Below the pieces are notes generated by a model, which saw nothing but the letters and a program-made list of their open reading frames with translations, was not told where the DNA came from and did not search any database. From assembly GCF_011762225.1 (NCBI RefSeq), contig NZ_JAASQI010000002.1, forward strand, positions 372,001 to 436,000: DNA of 64,000 nucleotides, in the 5' to 3' direction. The first letter of the stretch is position 1; each line of letters starts with the position of its first letter. This document shows positions 42,760 to 53,011 of this stretch, piece by piece. Both the position numbers and the translations under genes were made by a program. This DNA comes from Pseudochelatococcus lubricantis (GTDB taxonomy: Bacteria; Pseudomonadota; Alphaproteobacteria; Rhizobiales; Beijerinckiaceae).

Positions 42760-44433
42760 ATGTATCGTTACGATGAGTTCGACCGCCGTTTCGTCACCGA
42801 CCGCGTGGCGGAGTTCCGCGATCAGGTGCGCCGCAGGCTCGCCGGCGAACTGACCGAGGACGAGTTCCGGCCCCTGCGCCTGATGAACGGCGTCTATCTG
42901 CAGCTGCACGCCTACATGCTGCGCGTGGCCATTCCCTACGGCACGCTGAGCAGCGCCAAGCTGCGCGGGCTCGCCCACGTGGCGCGCCGTTATGACAAGG
43001 GCTACGGCCATTTCACCACGCGGCAGAACATCCAGTTCAACTGGATCAGGCTGGAGGACGTCCCTGACATCCTCGCCGATCTGGCCAAGGTGGAGCTGCA
43101 CGCGATCCAGACGTCCGGCAACTGCATTCGCAACGTCTCGGCCGATCATTTCGCCGGCGCGGCGCGGGACGAGGTCGCCGATCCGCGCGTCTATGCGGAG
43201 ATCCTGCGCCAGTGGTCGTCGCTGCATCCCGAGTTCACCTACCTGCCGCGCAAGTTCAAGATCGCCGTCAACGGCGCCGCCCATGACCGCGCCGCGATCC
43301 AGGTGCACGACATCGGCCTCCAGATCGTCGAGAGCGAGGCCGGCGAGCGCGGCTTCACCGTCTATGTCGGCGGCGGGCTGGGGCGCACACCGATGATCGG
43401 CAAGAAGGTGCGTGATTTCCTGCCCGAGGGCGAGCTTCTGAGCTATGCGGAAGCGGTGCTGCGCGTCTACAACCAGTTCGGTCGCCGCGACAACAAGTAC
43501 AAGGCGCGCGTCAAGATCCTGATGCACGAGGCCGGGCTTGAGGAAGTGAGCCGCCAGATCGAGAGCGAGTACGAGGACATCCGCCAGCGCGGCAAGCTGA
43601 CTTTGCCGCATGAAGAAATCGCTGCCATTGCCGACTATTTCGCGCCACCTGCATTCGAGGCGCTGCCGGAGCGTTCCGACAAGCTGGAGCGCGCGAAGGT
43701 CGTCGACGCGCAGCTGGCCGCCTTCGTGGAGCGTAACGTCGCCAAACACCGTGCGCCCGGATATGGCGTCCTGACCGTATCGCTGAAGGCGACGGGCGCG
43801 GTGCCGGGCGATGTCACGGCCGAGCAGATGGAGGCAATCGCCGATATCGCCGAGCGCTATTCTTTCGATGAATTGCGCGTGAGCCACGAGCAGAACCTCG
43901 TTCTGCCCCACGTGCGGCTCGACGAGGTGCCCGAGGTCTTCGCCGCCCTGCAGAAGGCGGGGGTGGCGACCGGCAACGCTGGCCTCATCACCGATATCAT
44001 CTGCTGCCCCGGCCTTGACTATTGCTCGCTCGCCAATGCGAGGTCCATTCCGCTGGCGCAGCGAATCAGCGAACGCTTCGAGGATATTGCCCGGCAGCAC
44101 GAGATCGGCGATCTCAAGATCAAGATTTCCGGCTGCATCAATGCCTGCGGGCATCATCACGTCGCGCACATCGGCATTCTGGGCGTCGACCGCAAGGGCG
44201 AGGAATTCTACCAGATCACGCTGGGCGGCTCGGGCGACGAGACGGCCTCCATCGGCGACATCGTGGGGCGCGGTTTCTCGACGGACGACATCGTCGACGC
44301 GGTCGAGACCGTGGTGAACACCTATATCGCCCGGCGCAGCGGGCCGGACGAGCCGTTCCTCGCGTTCTTCCGCCGGGTAGGCGAAGCGCCGTTCAAGGAG
44401 GCCCTTTATGGTGCAACCTCTGCCGCAGCCTGA
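42760..44433 (+). CDS. cysI: Nitrite/sulfite reductase hemoprotein (sulfite reductase CysI)
   Basis: This enzyme reduces sulfite to sulfide with six electrons using siroheme and a [4Fe-4S] cluster. The cluster ligands are seen as Cys-x5-Cys in IICCPGLDYCSLANA near residue 415 and Cys-x3-Cys in KISGCINACGHHH near residue 455. KGYGHFTTRQNIQFNWI near residue 85 is typical of the siroheme-binding first half. The start is ATG 42760 (MYRYDEFDRRF) in a GGGGAGACTGCC context; the longer open frame is overlap with upstream genes. No CysJ flavoprotein is nearby, so ferredoxin is the likely donor. cysH overlaps its end by 26 bp. Confidence 0.95.
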   Translation: MYRYDEFDRRFVTDRVAEFRDQVRRRLAGELTEDEFRPLRLMNGVYLQLHAYMLRVAIPYGTLSSAKLRGLAHVARRYDKGYGHFTTRQNIQFNWIRLEDVPDILADLAKVELHAIQTSGNCIRNVSADHFAGAARDEVADPRVYAEILRQWSSLHPEFTYLPRKFKIAVNGAAHDRAAIQVHDIGLQIVESEAGERGFTVYVGGGLGRTPMIGKKVRDFLPEGELLSYAEAVLRVYNQFGRRDNKYKARVKILMHEAGLEEVSRQIESEYEDIRQRGKLTLPHEEIAAIADYFAPPAFEALPERSDKLERAKVVDAQLAAFVERNVAKHRAPGYGVLTVSLKATGAVPGDVTAEQMEAIADIAERYSFDELRVSHEQNLVLPHVRLDEVPEVFAALQKAGVATGNAGLITDIICCPGLDYCSLANARSIPLAQRISERFEDIARQHEIGDLKIKISGCINACGHHHVAHIGILGVDRKGEEFYQITLGGSGDETASIGDIVGRGFSTDDIVDAVETVVNTYIARRSGPDEPFLAFFRRVGEAPFKEALYGATSAAA

Positions 44434-45169
44434 CGGAACACTGGGTGGTGCCTCCGCCGTGGACGCCGCGCGCGCCGCGGCGCTGAATGAAGCCTACGGT
44501 ACGCTGCCAGCCGAAGAGGTGTTGCGGCTCTCGCTGACCGCGCTCTTTCCGGGAAAGATCGCACTCGTGTCGAGTTTCGGTGCGGAATCGGCGGTGCTGC
44601 TGCATATGGCCGCGACGATCGACCGGGCCGTGCCGGTGGTGTTTATCGATACCGACCGGCTGTTTCCGGAAACGCTGGCGTATAGGGATACGCTCATCGC
44701 GCGCCTGGGCCTGACGGAGGTGCGCAGCGTCGGTCCCGACCCCGAAACGATGGAGGCCGCCGATCCCTACGGCGCGCTCTTCAGCATCGATCCCGACCGC
44801 TGCTGCCAGTTGCGCAAGGTGGAGCCGCTCGCCGAGGCGCTGGCGCCCTTCGCCGCCTGGATTACCGGGCGCAAGCGCTATCAGGCGGCGACCCGCACCA
44901 CGCTGCGGGTTTTTGAGGCTGACGCAACGCATATCAAGGTTTCGCCGCTCGCCACCTGGGGGGCGGGGGAGCTCGTCGCCTATCTGCGCGAGCACGACCT
45001 GCCGCGCCATCCGCTTGTGGCGAAGGGCTATCCATCCATTGGCTGCGCGCCCTGTACATCGCCGGTCGCCGAAGGCGAGGACGCGCGGGCCGGGCGCTGG
45101 CGGGGGCAGGCGAAGACCGAATGCGGCATTCATGTCTCGAATGCCGGCGTAACGAGAAGGAGTGCCTGA
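44408..45169 (+). CDS. cysH: Adenylylsulfate (APS) reductase CysH
   Basis: CysH reduces activated sulfate to sulfite. The 253-residue protein has SSFGAESAVLLHMAA (ATP-pyrophosphatase loop), the Cys pair DRCCQLRKVEPL near residue 132, GCAPCTSPV near 213, and the catalytic KTECGIH near 237. The Cys-Cys and Cys-x2-Cys pairs bind a [4Fe-4S] cluster and mark the APS-using form rather than the PAPS-using enterobacterial form. An AAGGAGG site precedes the ATG, inside the cysI end. Its stop overlaps the DUF934 start. Confidence 0.95.
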   Translation: MVQPLPQPDGTLGGASAVDAARAAALNEAYGTLPAEEVLRLSLTALFPGKIALVSSFGAESAVLLHMAATIDRAVPVVFIDTDRLFPETLAYRDTLIARLGLTEVRSVGPDPETMEAADPYGALFSIDPDRCCQLRKVEPLAEALAPFAAWITGRKRYQAATRTTLRVFEADATHIKVSPLATWGAGELVAYLREHDLPRHPLVAKGYPSIGCAPCTSPVAEGEDARAGRWRGQAKTECGIHVSNAGVTRRSA

Positions 45170-45690
45170 TGGCCCTGTTCAGGAACGGCGCTTTCGTCGA
45201 TGACGAATGGCAGTTCATCGGCGAGGATGCGCCGGTCCCGCCCCACGGTTCCATCGTTCTGGGCAAGGAGCGCTATCTGGCGCAGCGCGCGGCCCTCATT
45301 GATCGCGAGGACCCGATCGGACTTGCACTGCAGTCGGGAGAGACGCTCGACGGGCTGGAGCAGGACGTGCGCCGCTTCGCCGTGATCGTTCTGGAGATCC
45401 CGAAATACAACGACGGCCGCGCCTACTCGGTGGCCCGCATCCTGCGCGACCGCCTCGGTTATCGCGGCGAGCTGCGCGCGCGGGGCGACGTGCTGCGCGA
45501 TCAGGTGAATGCCTTGCATCGATGCGGTTTCGACGCGCTCGACGTGAACCACGCGGGCACCATCGAGGCGCTGCGCACCGGCGCGGTGGTGTTCGTGCGC
45601 GAGCATTACCAGCCCGCATCTCTCGAAGGCGCGGAGGACGCACCGGGCGGCCTGCGCCGGCGGCTGCGCATTTCCCACGGCGACGCCTGA
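45169..45690 (+). CDS. DUF934 domain protein
   Basis: This 173-residue protein belongs to DUF934, found in alphaproteobacterial and other sulfur-reduction operons. [32 protein letters not shown]-type sequence (here [18 protein letters not shown]) and [10 protein letters not shown] are diagnostic. Function is unproven; its position after cysH suggests an accessory role in sulfite reduction. The ATG at 45169 overlaps the cysH stop (TGATG), with AAGGAG six bases upstream. Confidence 0.92.
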   Translation: MALFRNGAFVDDEWQFIGEDAPVPPHGSIVLGKERYLAQRAALIDREDPIGLALQSGETLDGLEQDVRRFAVIVLEIPKYNDGRAYSVARILRDRLGYRGELRARGDVLRDQVNALHRCGFDALDVNHAGTIEALRTGAVVFVREHYQPASLEGAEDAPGGLRRRLRISHGDA

Positions 45691-45739
45691 TTCAGGCGAA
45701 CCGTTCTCAATTTCATCCGTGCAGGTACCAGGTTCTTCC

Positions 45740-46711
45740 ATGTTATCCACAGAGCCCCACAGCGGGGAAATTCCATCGACAGCGCCAGCATCGGCAAAGG
45801 CGGGGAGCGGCCGCCTGTCGCCGCATCTCGCCTGGCTTGAGGCGCAATCGATCCACATCATCCGTGAGGTGGCGGCCGAGTTTCGCAAACCGGTGATGCT
45901 CTATTCCATCGGGAAGGACTCGGCCGTGATGCTGCATCTGGCGCGCAAGGCGTTCTTTCCGTCGAAACCGCCGTTCCCGCTGCTGCATGTCGACACGACG
46001 TGGAAATTTCGCGAGATGATTGCGTTTCGCGACGCGATGGCCGCGCACTACGACTGGGAACTGCTCGTCCACGTCAACGAGGAGGGCCTGCGCCGCGGCG
46101 TCAGCCCCTTCGCTTCCGGATCGGCCGTCCACACGCAGGTGATGAAGACGGAGGCGCTGAAACAGGCGCTCGATGCGGGCGGCTTTGATGCGGCCTTCGG
46201 CGGGGCACGGCGCGACGAGGAAAAGAGCCGCGCCAAGGAGCGTGTCTTCTCGCACCGCACCGCGAGCCATGCATGGGACCCGCGCAACCAGCGCCCGGAG
46301 CTGTGGCATCTCTATAACACCCAGATCGCCAAGGGCGAATCGATGCGCGTGTTCCCGCTGTCCAATTGGACGGAGCGCGACGTCTGGCACTATATCGCCG
46401 CCGAGAACATCCCGGTGGTGCCACTCTATTTCGCCGCGGAACGGCCGGTCGTCGAGCGCGACGGCGCCCTGATCATGGTCGACGACGAGCGCTTCCCTCT
46501 CCGGCCCGGTGAGCAGCCACAGCTGCGCACGGTTCGCTTCCGCACGCTGGGTTGCTACCCATTGACGGGCGCCATCCCCTCGCAGGCGCAAACGCTGGAG
46601 GACGTCATCGCCGAACTCGACTCGTCCTCGGTTTCCGAACGGCAAGGGCGCGTGATCGATCATGACGGCGGCGCCTCTATGGAGCGCAAGAAACGTGAGG
46701 GATACTTCTGA
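45740..46711 (+). CDS. cysD: Sulfate adenylyltransferase small subunit CysD
   Basis: CysD with CysN makes APS from sulfate and [23 protein letters not shown], the PP-loop [19 protein letters not shown] near residue 60, [29 protein letters not shown] and [14 protein letters not shown] are all typical. ATG 45740 gives 323 residues with a short extra N-terminal tail; GTG 45719 is also in frame. It lies 49 bp after DUF934. The stop directly abuts the cysNC start. Confidence 0.97.
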   Translation: MLSTEPHSGEIPSTAPASAKAGSGRLSPHLAWLEAQSIHIIREVAAEFRKPVMLYSIGKDSAVMLHLARKAFFPSKPPFPLLHVDTTWKFREMIAFRDAMAAHYDWELLVHVNEEGLRRGVSPFASGSAVHTQVMKTEALKQALDAGGFDAAFGGARRDEEKSRAKERVFSHRTASHAWDPRNQRPELWHLYNTQIAKGESMRVFPLSNWTERDVWHYIAAENIPVVPLYFAAERPVVERDGALIMVDDERFPLRPGEQPQLRTVRFRTLGCYPLTGAIPSQAQTLEDVIAELDSSSVSERQGRVIDHDGGASMERKKREGYF

Positions 46712-48649
46712 ATGAGCGCCGTTCCCGCCATGCCGCAGGCCGAATCTTCCACCGCCGGTCATCCGTCGTCCGGCGACGGGGCGCGCGGCCTGCTGCGCTT
46801 TCTCACCTGCGGTTCCGTCGATGACGGAAAGTCCACGCTGATTGGCCGCCTGCTGTACGAAACGAGCGCGGTGTACGACGACCAGCTCACCGCGCTGGCG
46901 GATGATTCGCGGCGCGTCGGCACCACGGGCGGCGATATCGACTTCGCGCTGTTGGTCGACGGCCTTGAGGCCGAGCGCGAACAGGGCATCACCATCGACG
47001 TCGCCTATCGCTATTTCTCGACCGCGCGCCGGTCGTTCATCGTCGCCGACACGCCCGGTCACGAACAGTACACGCGCAACATGGCGACGGGCGCCTCTAA
47101 CGCCGATCTCGCGATCCTGCTGATCGACGCCCGCAAGGGCCTGCTGACCCAGACGCGCCGGCACAGCGTCATCGTCTCCCTGCTCGGCATCCGCCACGTG
47201 GTGCTCGCCATCAACAAGATCGACCTTGTCGGCTTCGACGAGAAGCGGTTCAACGACATCGTCGCCGATTATCGTGTGTTTGCCGAAAAGCTCGGCTTTC
47301 TCGGAATCGAGGCTATTCCGCTGTCGGCGCGGTTCGGCGACAACATTTCTACGCCCAGCATTTCCACGCCGTGGTACAAGGGGCCGACGCTCCTCGGCCA
47401 CCTCGAAACCATCGACGTCCGGGAAGCCGGGGACGATGGCCCGTTCCGTTTTCCCGTGCAATGTGTCAACCGGCCCAATCTTGATTTTCGCGGATTCTCC
47501 GGCACGGTGGCTGGCGGGCGCGTCAGGGTGGGTGACGCGGTCGTGGCCGCCGGCTCCGGCAAGACAAGCCAGGTCGCGCGCATCGTGACCTTCGACGGCG
47601 ACCGCCCGGAGGCACGGTCGGGTGACGCCGTCACGCTGGTGCTCGAGGACGAGATCGACGCGCCGCGCGGGGAGGTCTTCGCCGCTACGAAACATCGTCC
47701 GATCGTCGCTACGCGCCTCGCCGCACGCCTCGTATGGATGGCGGATGAGATGCTGGTGCCAGGGCGCTCCTACAACCTCAAGATCGGCACGCGCGTGGTA
47801 CCGGCGACGGTGCGCGCCATCCGCCATTATCTCGATGTCGAGACCCTGGCGGAGGTGCCGGTCGTGTCGCTTGGCCTCAACGCCATCGGCCTCGTCGAGA
47901 TCGAGACGCTTGTGCCGGTTGCCTTCGACCCCTACGCGGAAAATAACCAGACGGGCGCTTTCATTCTCATCGACCGTTTCAACAACGCGACAGTCGCCGC
48001 GGGAATGGTCGCGCAACCGCTCGGCGCGACGAACGTGTACCGTCACGGGTTCGACGTGGACCGCGCCGCGCGCGCCGCCATCAAGCACCAGCGCCCGCTG
48101 GTGCTGTGGTTCACGGGATTGCCGGGCTCCGGCAAATCGACCATCGCCAATCTCGTGGAGGCGAAGCTCAACGCGCTTGGCCGCCATACCATGACGCTCG
48201 ATGGCGACAGCCTGCGGCAGGGACTGAATGCCGATCTCGGTTTCGACCCACCCTCGCGCACGGAGAACATTCGCCGCGTCGGCGAGGTCGCTCGGCTGAT
48301 GACGGAAGCGGGCCTCGTGGTGCTGTGCGCCTTCGTTTCGCCCTTCCGCGCCGACCGTGACAGGCTGCGCGAGCGCTTTGCGCCCGACGAATTCGTCGAA
48401 ATCTTTGTCGACGCGCCGCCTGACCTGTGTGCCGAGCGTGACCCGAAGGGCCTTTATGCACAGGCAAAAGAGGGCAAGATAGCTGCCTTTACCGGCATCG
48501 GCCAGGAATACGAGCCACCACTGAAGCCCGACCTTCACCTAGACGCCTCGCTGCCCGATCCCGAAGCGCTGGCGAACCAGGTTGTGGAAAAGGTCGAGAC
48601 GCTGCTTCTGGGGGCCGAGTTGTCAGCCGAGACGTCCGCCGGACTGTAA
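46712..48649 (+). CDS. cysNC: Fused CysN-CysC: sulfate adenylyltransferase GTPase subunit / APS kinase
   Basis: The N-terminal part (about residues 25-440) is the CysN GTPase that drives APS formation, with CGSVDDGKSTLIGRLLYE, DTPGHEQYTRNMATGAS and LAINKIDLVGF. The C-terminal part (about 450-640) is APS kinase, with WFTGLPGSGKSTIANLVE, TLDGDSLRQGLNADLGF and FTGIGQEYEPPL. The fusion is known in rhizobia (NodQ type). The kinase makes PAPS, which the APS-type CysH here does not need, so PAPS is probably for sulfotransferases or storage balance. It follows cysD without a gap. Confidence 0.97.
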   Translation: MSAVPAMPQAESSTAGHPSSGDGARGLLRFLTCGSVDDGKSTLIGRLLYETSAVYDDQLTALADDSRRVGTTGGDIDFALLVDGLEAEREQGITIDVAYRYFSTARRSFIVADTPGHEQYTRNMATGASNADLAILLIDARKGLLTQTRRHSVIVSLLGIRHVVLAINKIDLVGFDEKRFNDIVADYRVFAEKLGFLGIEAIPLSARFGDNISTPSISTPWYKGPTLLGHLETIDVREAGDDGPFRFPVQCVNRPNLDFRGFSGTVAGGRVRVGDAVVAAGSGKTSQVARIVTFDGDRPEARSGDAVTLVLEDEIDAPRGEVFAATKHRPIVATRLAARLVWMADEMLVPGRSYNLKIGTRVVPATVRAIRHYLDVETLAEVPVVSLGLNAIGLVEIETLVPVAFDPYAENNQTGAFILIDRFNNATVAAGMVAQPLGATNVYRHGFDVDRAARAAIKHQRPLVLWFTGLPGSGKSTIANLVEAKLNALGRHTMTLDGDSLRQGLNADLGFDPPSRTENIRRVGEVARLMTEAGLVVLCAFVSPFRADRDRLRERFAPDEFVEIFVDAPPDLCAERDPKGLYAQAKEGKIAAFTGIGQEYEPPLKPDLHLDASLPDPEALANQVVEKVETLLLGAELSAETSAGL

Positions 48650-48693
48650 CGGCCGTCGAGGGGCGTTAAGCCGATATCTGCGACAATTTTTGT

Positions 48694-48720
48694 GGCCGGC
48701 GCATGAGGCATGCGCCGGCC
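48694..48720 (+). terminator. Strong hairpin after cysNC
   Basis: GGCCGGCGCAT (48694-48704) and ATGCGCCGGCC (48710-48720) form a perfect 11-bp stem with a 5-base loop, 45 bases after the cysNC stop. A TTTTT run precedes rather than follows it, so it may work with Rho or act on transcripts from the other side. It separates the sulfur operon from recA. Confidence 0.6.
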
Positions 48721-48785
48721 GACCATTCCGTATGAGCATTCTTCCCGCATGGCATCCCTATCCGCGTTTCATTGCGGATAAGTTG

Positions 48786-48800
48786 GAACATAAAAAGAAC
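48786..48800 (+). promoter_or_regulatory. SOS (LexA) box upstream of recA
   Basis: GAAC-ATAAAAA-GAAC matches the alphaproteobacterial LexA operator GAAC-N7-GAAC (equivalently GTTC-N7-GTTC). It lies 78 bp before the recA ATG. A third GAAC follows at 48811-48814 with a different spacing. recA is thus expected to be induced by DNA damage. Confidence 0.85.
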
Positions 48801-48877
48801 TTGTGCGCAAGAACAAAATATGTACCATATCCGGTGCGCGTTGAAATTCGCGGTGGGGTGCCATAAGGAATAGCGTC

Positions 48878-49963
48878 ATGTCAAAAGCCGATTTGCGACT
48901 CGTGGAAGGTAGCTCGATGGACAAGACAAAGGCGCTCGACGCCGCGCTGGCGCAGATTGAACGGGCGTTCGGCAAGGGCTCGATCATGCGGCTCGGCAAG
49001 GCGCAGGACCGGGTCGAGATCGAGACCGTGTCGACGGGCTCGCTTGGCCTCGATATCGCGCTCGGCGTCGGCGGCCTGCCGCGCGGCCGCATCATCGAGA
49101 TTTTCGGCCCTGAGTCATCGGGCAAGACGACGCTGGCGCTTCATACCGTCGCGGAGGCTCAGAAACGCGGTGGCACCTGCGCGTTTATCGATGCCGAACA
49201 TGCGCTCGATCCGATCTACGCGCGCAAGCTCGGCGTCAGCCTCGACGATCTTCTGATATCTCAGCCCGATACCGGCGAGCAGGCGCTCGAAATCTGCGAT
49301 ACGCTGGTGCGCTCGGGCGCGATCGAGGTGCTCGTCGTCGATTCGGTGGCGGCGCTGACGCCGCGCGCGGAGATTGAAGGTGAGATGGGCGACATGCAGC
49401 CGGGCCTCCAGGCGCGTCTGATGAGCCAGGCGCTGCGCAAGCTCACCGCATCCATTTCGCGCTCCAACACGATGGTAATCTTCATCAACCAGATCCGCAT
49501 GAAGATAGGCGTCATGTACGGTTCTCCCGAGACGACGACCGGCGGCAATGCCCTGAAGTTCTATGCCTCGGTGCGTCTCGATATCCGGCGCATCGGCTCC
49601 ATCAAGGACCGCGAGGAGGTCGTCGGCAACGCGACGCGCGTCAAGGTCGTCAAGAACAAGGTGGCGCCGCCCTTCAAGCAGGTCGAGTTCGACATCATGT
49701 ATGGTGAGGGCGTGTCCAAGCTTGGCGAGTTGCTCGATCTCGGCGTGAAGGGTGGCATCGTCGACAAGTCGGGCGCGTGGTTTTCCTACGACAGTCAGCG
49801 GCTGGGGCAGGGGCGCGAGAACGCGAAACAGTTTCTCAAGAGCAATCCTGAGGTCGCGGACAGGATCGAGGCGGCCATCCGCCAGAACTCGACAGTGCTG
49901 GCGGATCGTATTCTCGAAAACGTCGATCCGTCGACTGAGGATGCCGATGAGGGTGCCGGCTGA
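48878..49963 (+). CDS. recA: Recombinase A
   Basis: RecA forms filaments on single-stranded DNA for recombination and triggers LexA cleavage. The 361-residue protein carries the Walker A loop [13 protein letters not shown] near residue 78, [36 protein letters not shown] (Walker B and L1 region) and [30 protein letters not shown] with the L2 loop. An acidic C-terminus ([11 protein letters not shown]) is present. AAGGA precedes the ATG at the usual distance. Controlled by the SOS box upstream. Confidence 0.99.
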   Translation: MSKADLRLVEGSSMDKTKALDAALAQIERAFGKGSIMRLGKAQDRVEIETVSTGSLGLDIALGVGGLPRGRIIEIFGPESSGKTTLALHTVAEAQKRGGTCAFIDAEHALDPIYARKLGVSLDDLLISQPDTGEQALEICDTLVRSGAIEVLVVDSVAALTPRAEIEGEMGDMQPGLQARLMSQALRKLTASISRSNTMVIFINQIRMKIGVMYGSPETTTGGNALKFYASVRLDIRRIGSIKDREEVVGNATRVKVVKNKVAPPFKQVEFDIMYGEGVSKLGELLDLGVKGGIVDKSGAWFSYDSQRLGQGRENAKQFLKSNPEVADRIEAAIRQNSTVLADRILENVDPSTEDADEGAG

Positions 49964-50213
49964 TATAGCGGCTGGAAGATGCCGCATCCGTTTCTAAAAA
50001 ATGCCGCGCATACGCTTTTCCGGATTTCCAAACGCATGAAATCCCGATAGTCAAGGCTTTTGCGGGACGCCATCCTGCCTGTCGAACCGGGTTGCGGGCC
50101 TTGCCGCCAGCGTCTATGCCGGTTGGACGGCGGGCGATGGCGATGCCGGGAGTTCGGAATGGCGACGGATCGCTTGTGCAGCACGTCCGTCCCAGGGGTC
50201 AGGCAGGGCGTAA

Positions 50214-52865
50214 ATGAGCGGTGTAAACGAGATTCGGTCCACTTTTCTTGATTATTTCGCGGCCAACAGCCACGAGGCCGTGCCGTCGAGTCCTCTTGTG
50301 CCGCGCAACGATCCGACCCTGCTGTTCACCAACGCAGGCATGGTTCCGTTCAAGAACGTCTTCACGGGGGCGGAGAAGCGACCCTACTCGCGGGCCGTCA
50401 GCGCGCAGAAGTGCGTGCGCGCGGGCGGCAAGCACAATGATCTCGACAATGTCGGCTATACTGCCCGCCATCATACCTTTTTCGAGATGCTCGGGAATTT
50501 TTCGTTTGGCGACTACTTCAAGGAGACCGCCATCGAACTTGCCTGGAAGCTCGTGACGCGCGAATTCGGCTTGCCCGAAAAAAAGCTGCTGGTTACCGTC
50601 TTCGCGGAGGACGACGAGGCCGCTGATCTGTGGAAGAGGATTGCCGGCTTGCCGGATGACAGGATCATCCGCATCGCGACCTCGGACAATTTCTGGTCGA
50701 TGGGGGATACCGGCCCTTGCGGTCCCTGTTCCGAGATTTTCTACGATCACGGCGAGCATATTCCAGGCGGCCCGCCTGGCAGCCCCGATGAGGATGGCGA
50801 CCGGTTCATCGAGATCTGGAATCTCGTGTTTATGCAGTACGATCAGGTCAGTCCCGGCCAGAGACTGCTGTTGCCGCGTCCGTCCATCGATACGGGAATG
50901 GGCCTTGAGCGTATTTCCGCGGTGCTCCAGGGCACGCACGACAACTACGCCACTGATCTGATGCGCGCGCTGATCGAGGCGGTGGCCAATGCCACCGGCG
51001 TCGATCCCGATGGTCCTCAGGCTGTCAGCCATCGCGTAATCGCCGATCACCTGCGGGCTTCGGCTTTCCTGGTGGCGGACGGCGTGTTGCCCTCGAACGA
51101 GGGACGCGGCTATGTCGTGCGCCGCATCATGCGTCGTGCCATGCGCCATGCGGAACTCCTCGGTGCGCGGGAGCCGCTGATGTGGCGGCTCGTGCCGGCG
51201 CTGGTGCGCCAGATGGGGCAGGCGTACCCCGAACTCGTACGCGCCGAGTCGTTGATCGTCGAGACGCTGCATCTGGAAGAAAAGCGTTTTCGCAAGACGC
51301 TGGAGCGCGGTCTGGCAATGCTGGATTCGGCGACAGAGTCTCTTTCGGCGGGAGACCGGTTGCCGGGAGAAGTGGCGTTCACCCTTTACGATACCTACGG
51401 TTTTCCGCTCGACCTGACGCAGGACGCATTGCGCCCCCGCGGCGTTTCTGTCGATAATGAGGGCTTCGAGGCCGCGATGGCGCGTCAGCGTGAACTCGCC
51501 CGTGCGGCTTGGGCGGGATCGGGCGAGGCGGCGACGGAGACGTTGTGGTTTTCCCTCAGGGATCGCGTCGGCTCGACGGAATTTCTCGGCTATGATGTTG
51601 ATTCGGCTGAGGGAATCATCACAGCTCTGGTCAAGGACGGCGTCGAGGTCACCTCTCTGGGTGCCGGGGAGGAAGGGCTCCTCCTTGTCAACCAGACACC
51701 GTTCTACGCCGAATCGGGCGGGCAAGTCGGAGATACCGGTAGCCTCTCGGGGGCAAATGTCAGCGCCGATATCCTCGGCACGTCGAAGAAACTTGGCGAT
51801 GTCTTCGTGCACAGGGTGAGCGTCAAGGAAGGTGAACTGGCGCCTGGCGTCGCGGTGGAACTCATCGTGGACAGCGCCCGCCGCCGTGCCATTCGCGCCA
51901 ACCATTCAGCGACGCACTTGCTGCACGAGGCGCTGCGTGAGATCTTGGGGGATCACGTGGCTCAAAAGGGATCGCTGGTGGCGCCGGATCGCCTGCGCTT
52001 CGATTTCAGCCATCCCGGCCCGATCAGTGCCGACGAGCTTCGGCAGATCGAGGATCTTGCCAACACAGTAGTTCTGCGCAACGAACCCGTGGAGACGCGC
52101 CTGATGGCGGTTGACGAGGCGATCGAAAGCGGAGCGCGGGCGCTGTTCGGCGAAAAGTACGGCGACGAGGTTCGCGTCGTCTCCATGGGCACGCGCCCGG
52201 AGGCCGGCGGGAAAGTTTTCTCCATTGAGCTGTGCGGTGGCACGCATGTGACGCGGACGGGCGATATCGGTCTGGTGCGTATTGTATCGGAAAGTGCTGT
52301 CGCTTCGGGCGTCCGCCGGATCGAAGCGATGACAGCCGAGGGCGCGCGTCGGCAACTCGTGGCTGAAAGTGAGTTGCTGCATGGCCTTGCCGATTTGTTG
52401 CGCACGCCCATGAATGAAGCTGGCGCCCGTCTTGAGGCGCTTGTCGAGGAACGGCGCAAGCTTGAGCGGGAGCTGGCGGATGCGCGCCGGAAGCTGGCGT
52501 TGGGCGGCGATAATGCGGCGGAGGCACCTGTGCAGGAAATCGGCGGCACGCGGCTTCTGGCCCGCGTGGTGTCGGGCATCGAGACGAAGGACCTCAAGAG
52601 CCTTGCCGATGACGCCAGAAAGCGTGTTGGTTCGGGGGTTGTCGCCATCGTCGGCATCGCCGATGACGGCAAGGCAGGCATCGTGGTCGGCGTTACGCCT
52701 GATGTCAGCGATCGCTTCGACGCGGTCGCGCTGGTGAGAATCGGTGCGGAGCAACTCGGTGGCAAGGGTGGCGGTGGGCGCCGTGATCTTGCACAGGCCG
52801 GCGGCCCGGACGGCGATCATGCTCAGGCCGCGCTCGATGCGATCGCGGCGGCGATCGCCGGTTGA
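50214..52865 (+). CDS. alaS: Alanyl-tRNA synthetase
   Basis: AlaS charges tRNA-Ala. The 883-residue protein has [20 protein letters not shown], the class II core ([34 protein letters not shown]-like), and the editing-domain motif [15 protein letters not shown] near residue 565. The zinc-binding [15 protein letters not shown] lies near 675, and the C-terminal [16 protein letters not shown] comes near the end. No T-box or leader structure is seen in the 250-bp gap after recA. Length is normal. Confidence 0.99.
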   Translation: MSGVNEIRSTFLDYFAANSHEAVPSSPLVPRNDPTLLFTNAGMVPFKNVFTGAEKRPYSRAVSAQKCVRAGGKHNDLDNVGYTARHHTFFEMLGNFSFGDYFKETAIELAWKLVTREFGLPEKKLLVTVFAEDDEAADLWKRIAGLPDDRIIRIATSDNFWSMGDTGPCGPCSEIFYDHGEHIPGGPPGSPDEDGDRFIEIWNLVFMQYDQVSPGQRLLLPRPSIDTGMGLERISAVLQGTHDNYATDLMRALIEAVANATGVDPDGPQAVSHRVIADHLRASAFLVADGVLPSNEGRGYVVRRIMRRAMRHAELLGAREPLMWRLVPALVRQMGQAYPELVRAESLIVETLHLEEKRFRKTLERGLAMLDSATESLSAGDRLPGEVAFTLYDTYGFPLDLTQDALRPRGVSVDNEGFEAAMARQRELARAAWAGSGEAATETLWFSLRDRVGSTEFLGYDVDSAEGIITALVKDGVEVTSLGAGEEGLLLVNQTPFYAESGGQVGDTGSLSGANVSADILGTSKKLGDVFVHRVSVKEGELAPGVAVELIVDSARRRAIRANHSATHLLHEALREILGDHVAQKGSLVAPDRLRFDFSHPGPISADELRQIEDLANTVVLRNEPVETRLMAVDEAIESGARALFGEKYGDEVRVVSMGTRPEAGGKVFSIELCGGTHVTRTGDIGLVRIVSESAVASGVRRIEAMTAEGARRQLVAESELLHGLADLLRTPMNEAGARLEALVEERRKLERELADARRKLALGGDNAAEAPVQEIGGTRLLARVVSGIETKDLKSLADDARKRVGSGVVAIVGIADDGKAGIVVGVTPDVSDRFDAVALVRIGAEQLGGKGGGGRRDLAQAGGPDGDHAQAALDAIAAAIAG

Positions 52866-53011
52866 TCCGGCTGTGCGGCCAACGTGGTGGAAGAGGAGTC
52901 GGGAACGGCTCTGCGCACCCGGTTTGCAGAAAGCCTTTCCGAATTGGAATTCCGAGGCGCTCGGGGTCCGACGTGATTGGTGAAGATTCGGAGTTGAGGG
53001 CGGTGGCAGGC

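Noticed and set aside
45743-48538. A 931-codon minus-strand open frame across cysD and cysNC
   Set aside because: It is antisense to two genes with unmistakable motifs.
49964-50213. T-box or leader structure before alaS
   Set aside because: No T-box sequence or convincing terminator/antiterminator pair; only a repeated ATGCCGC word.
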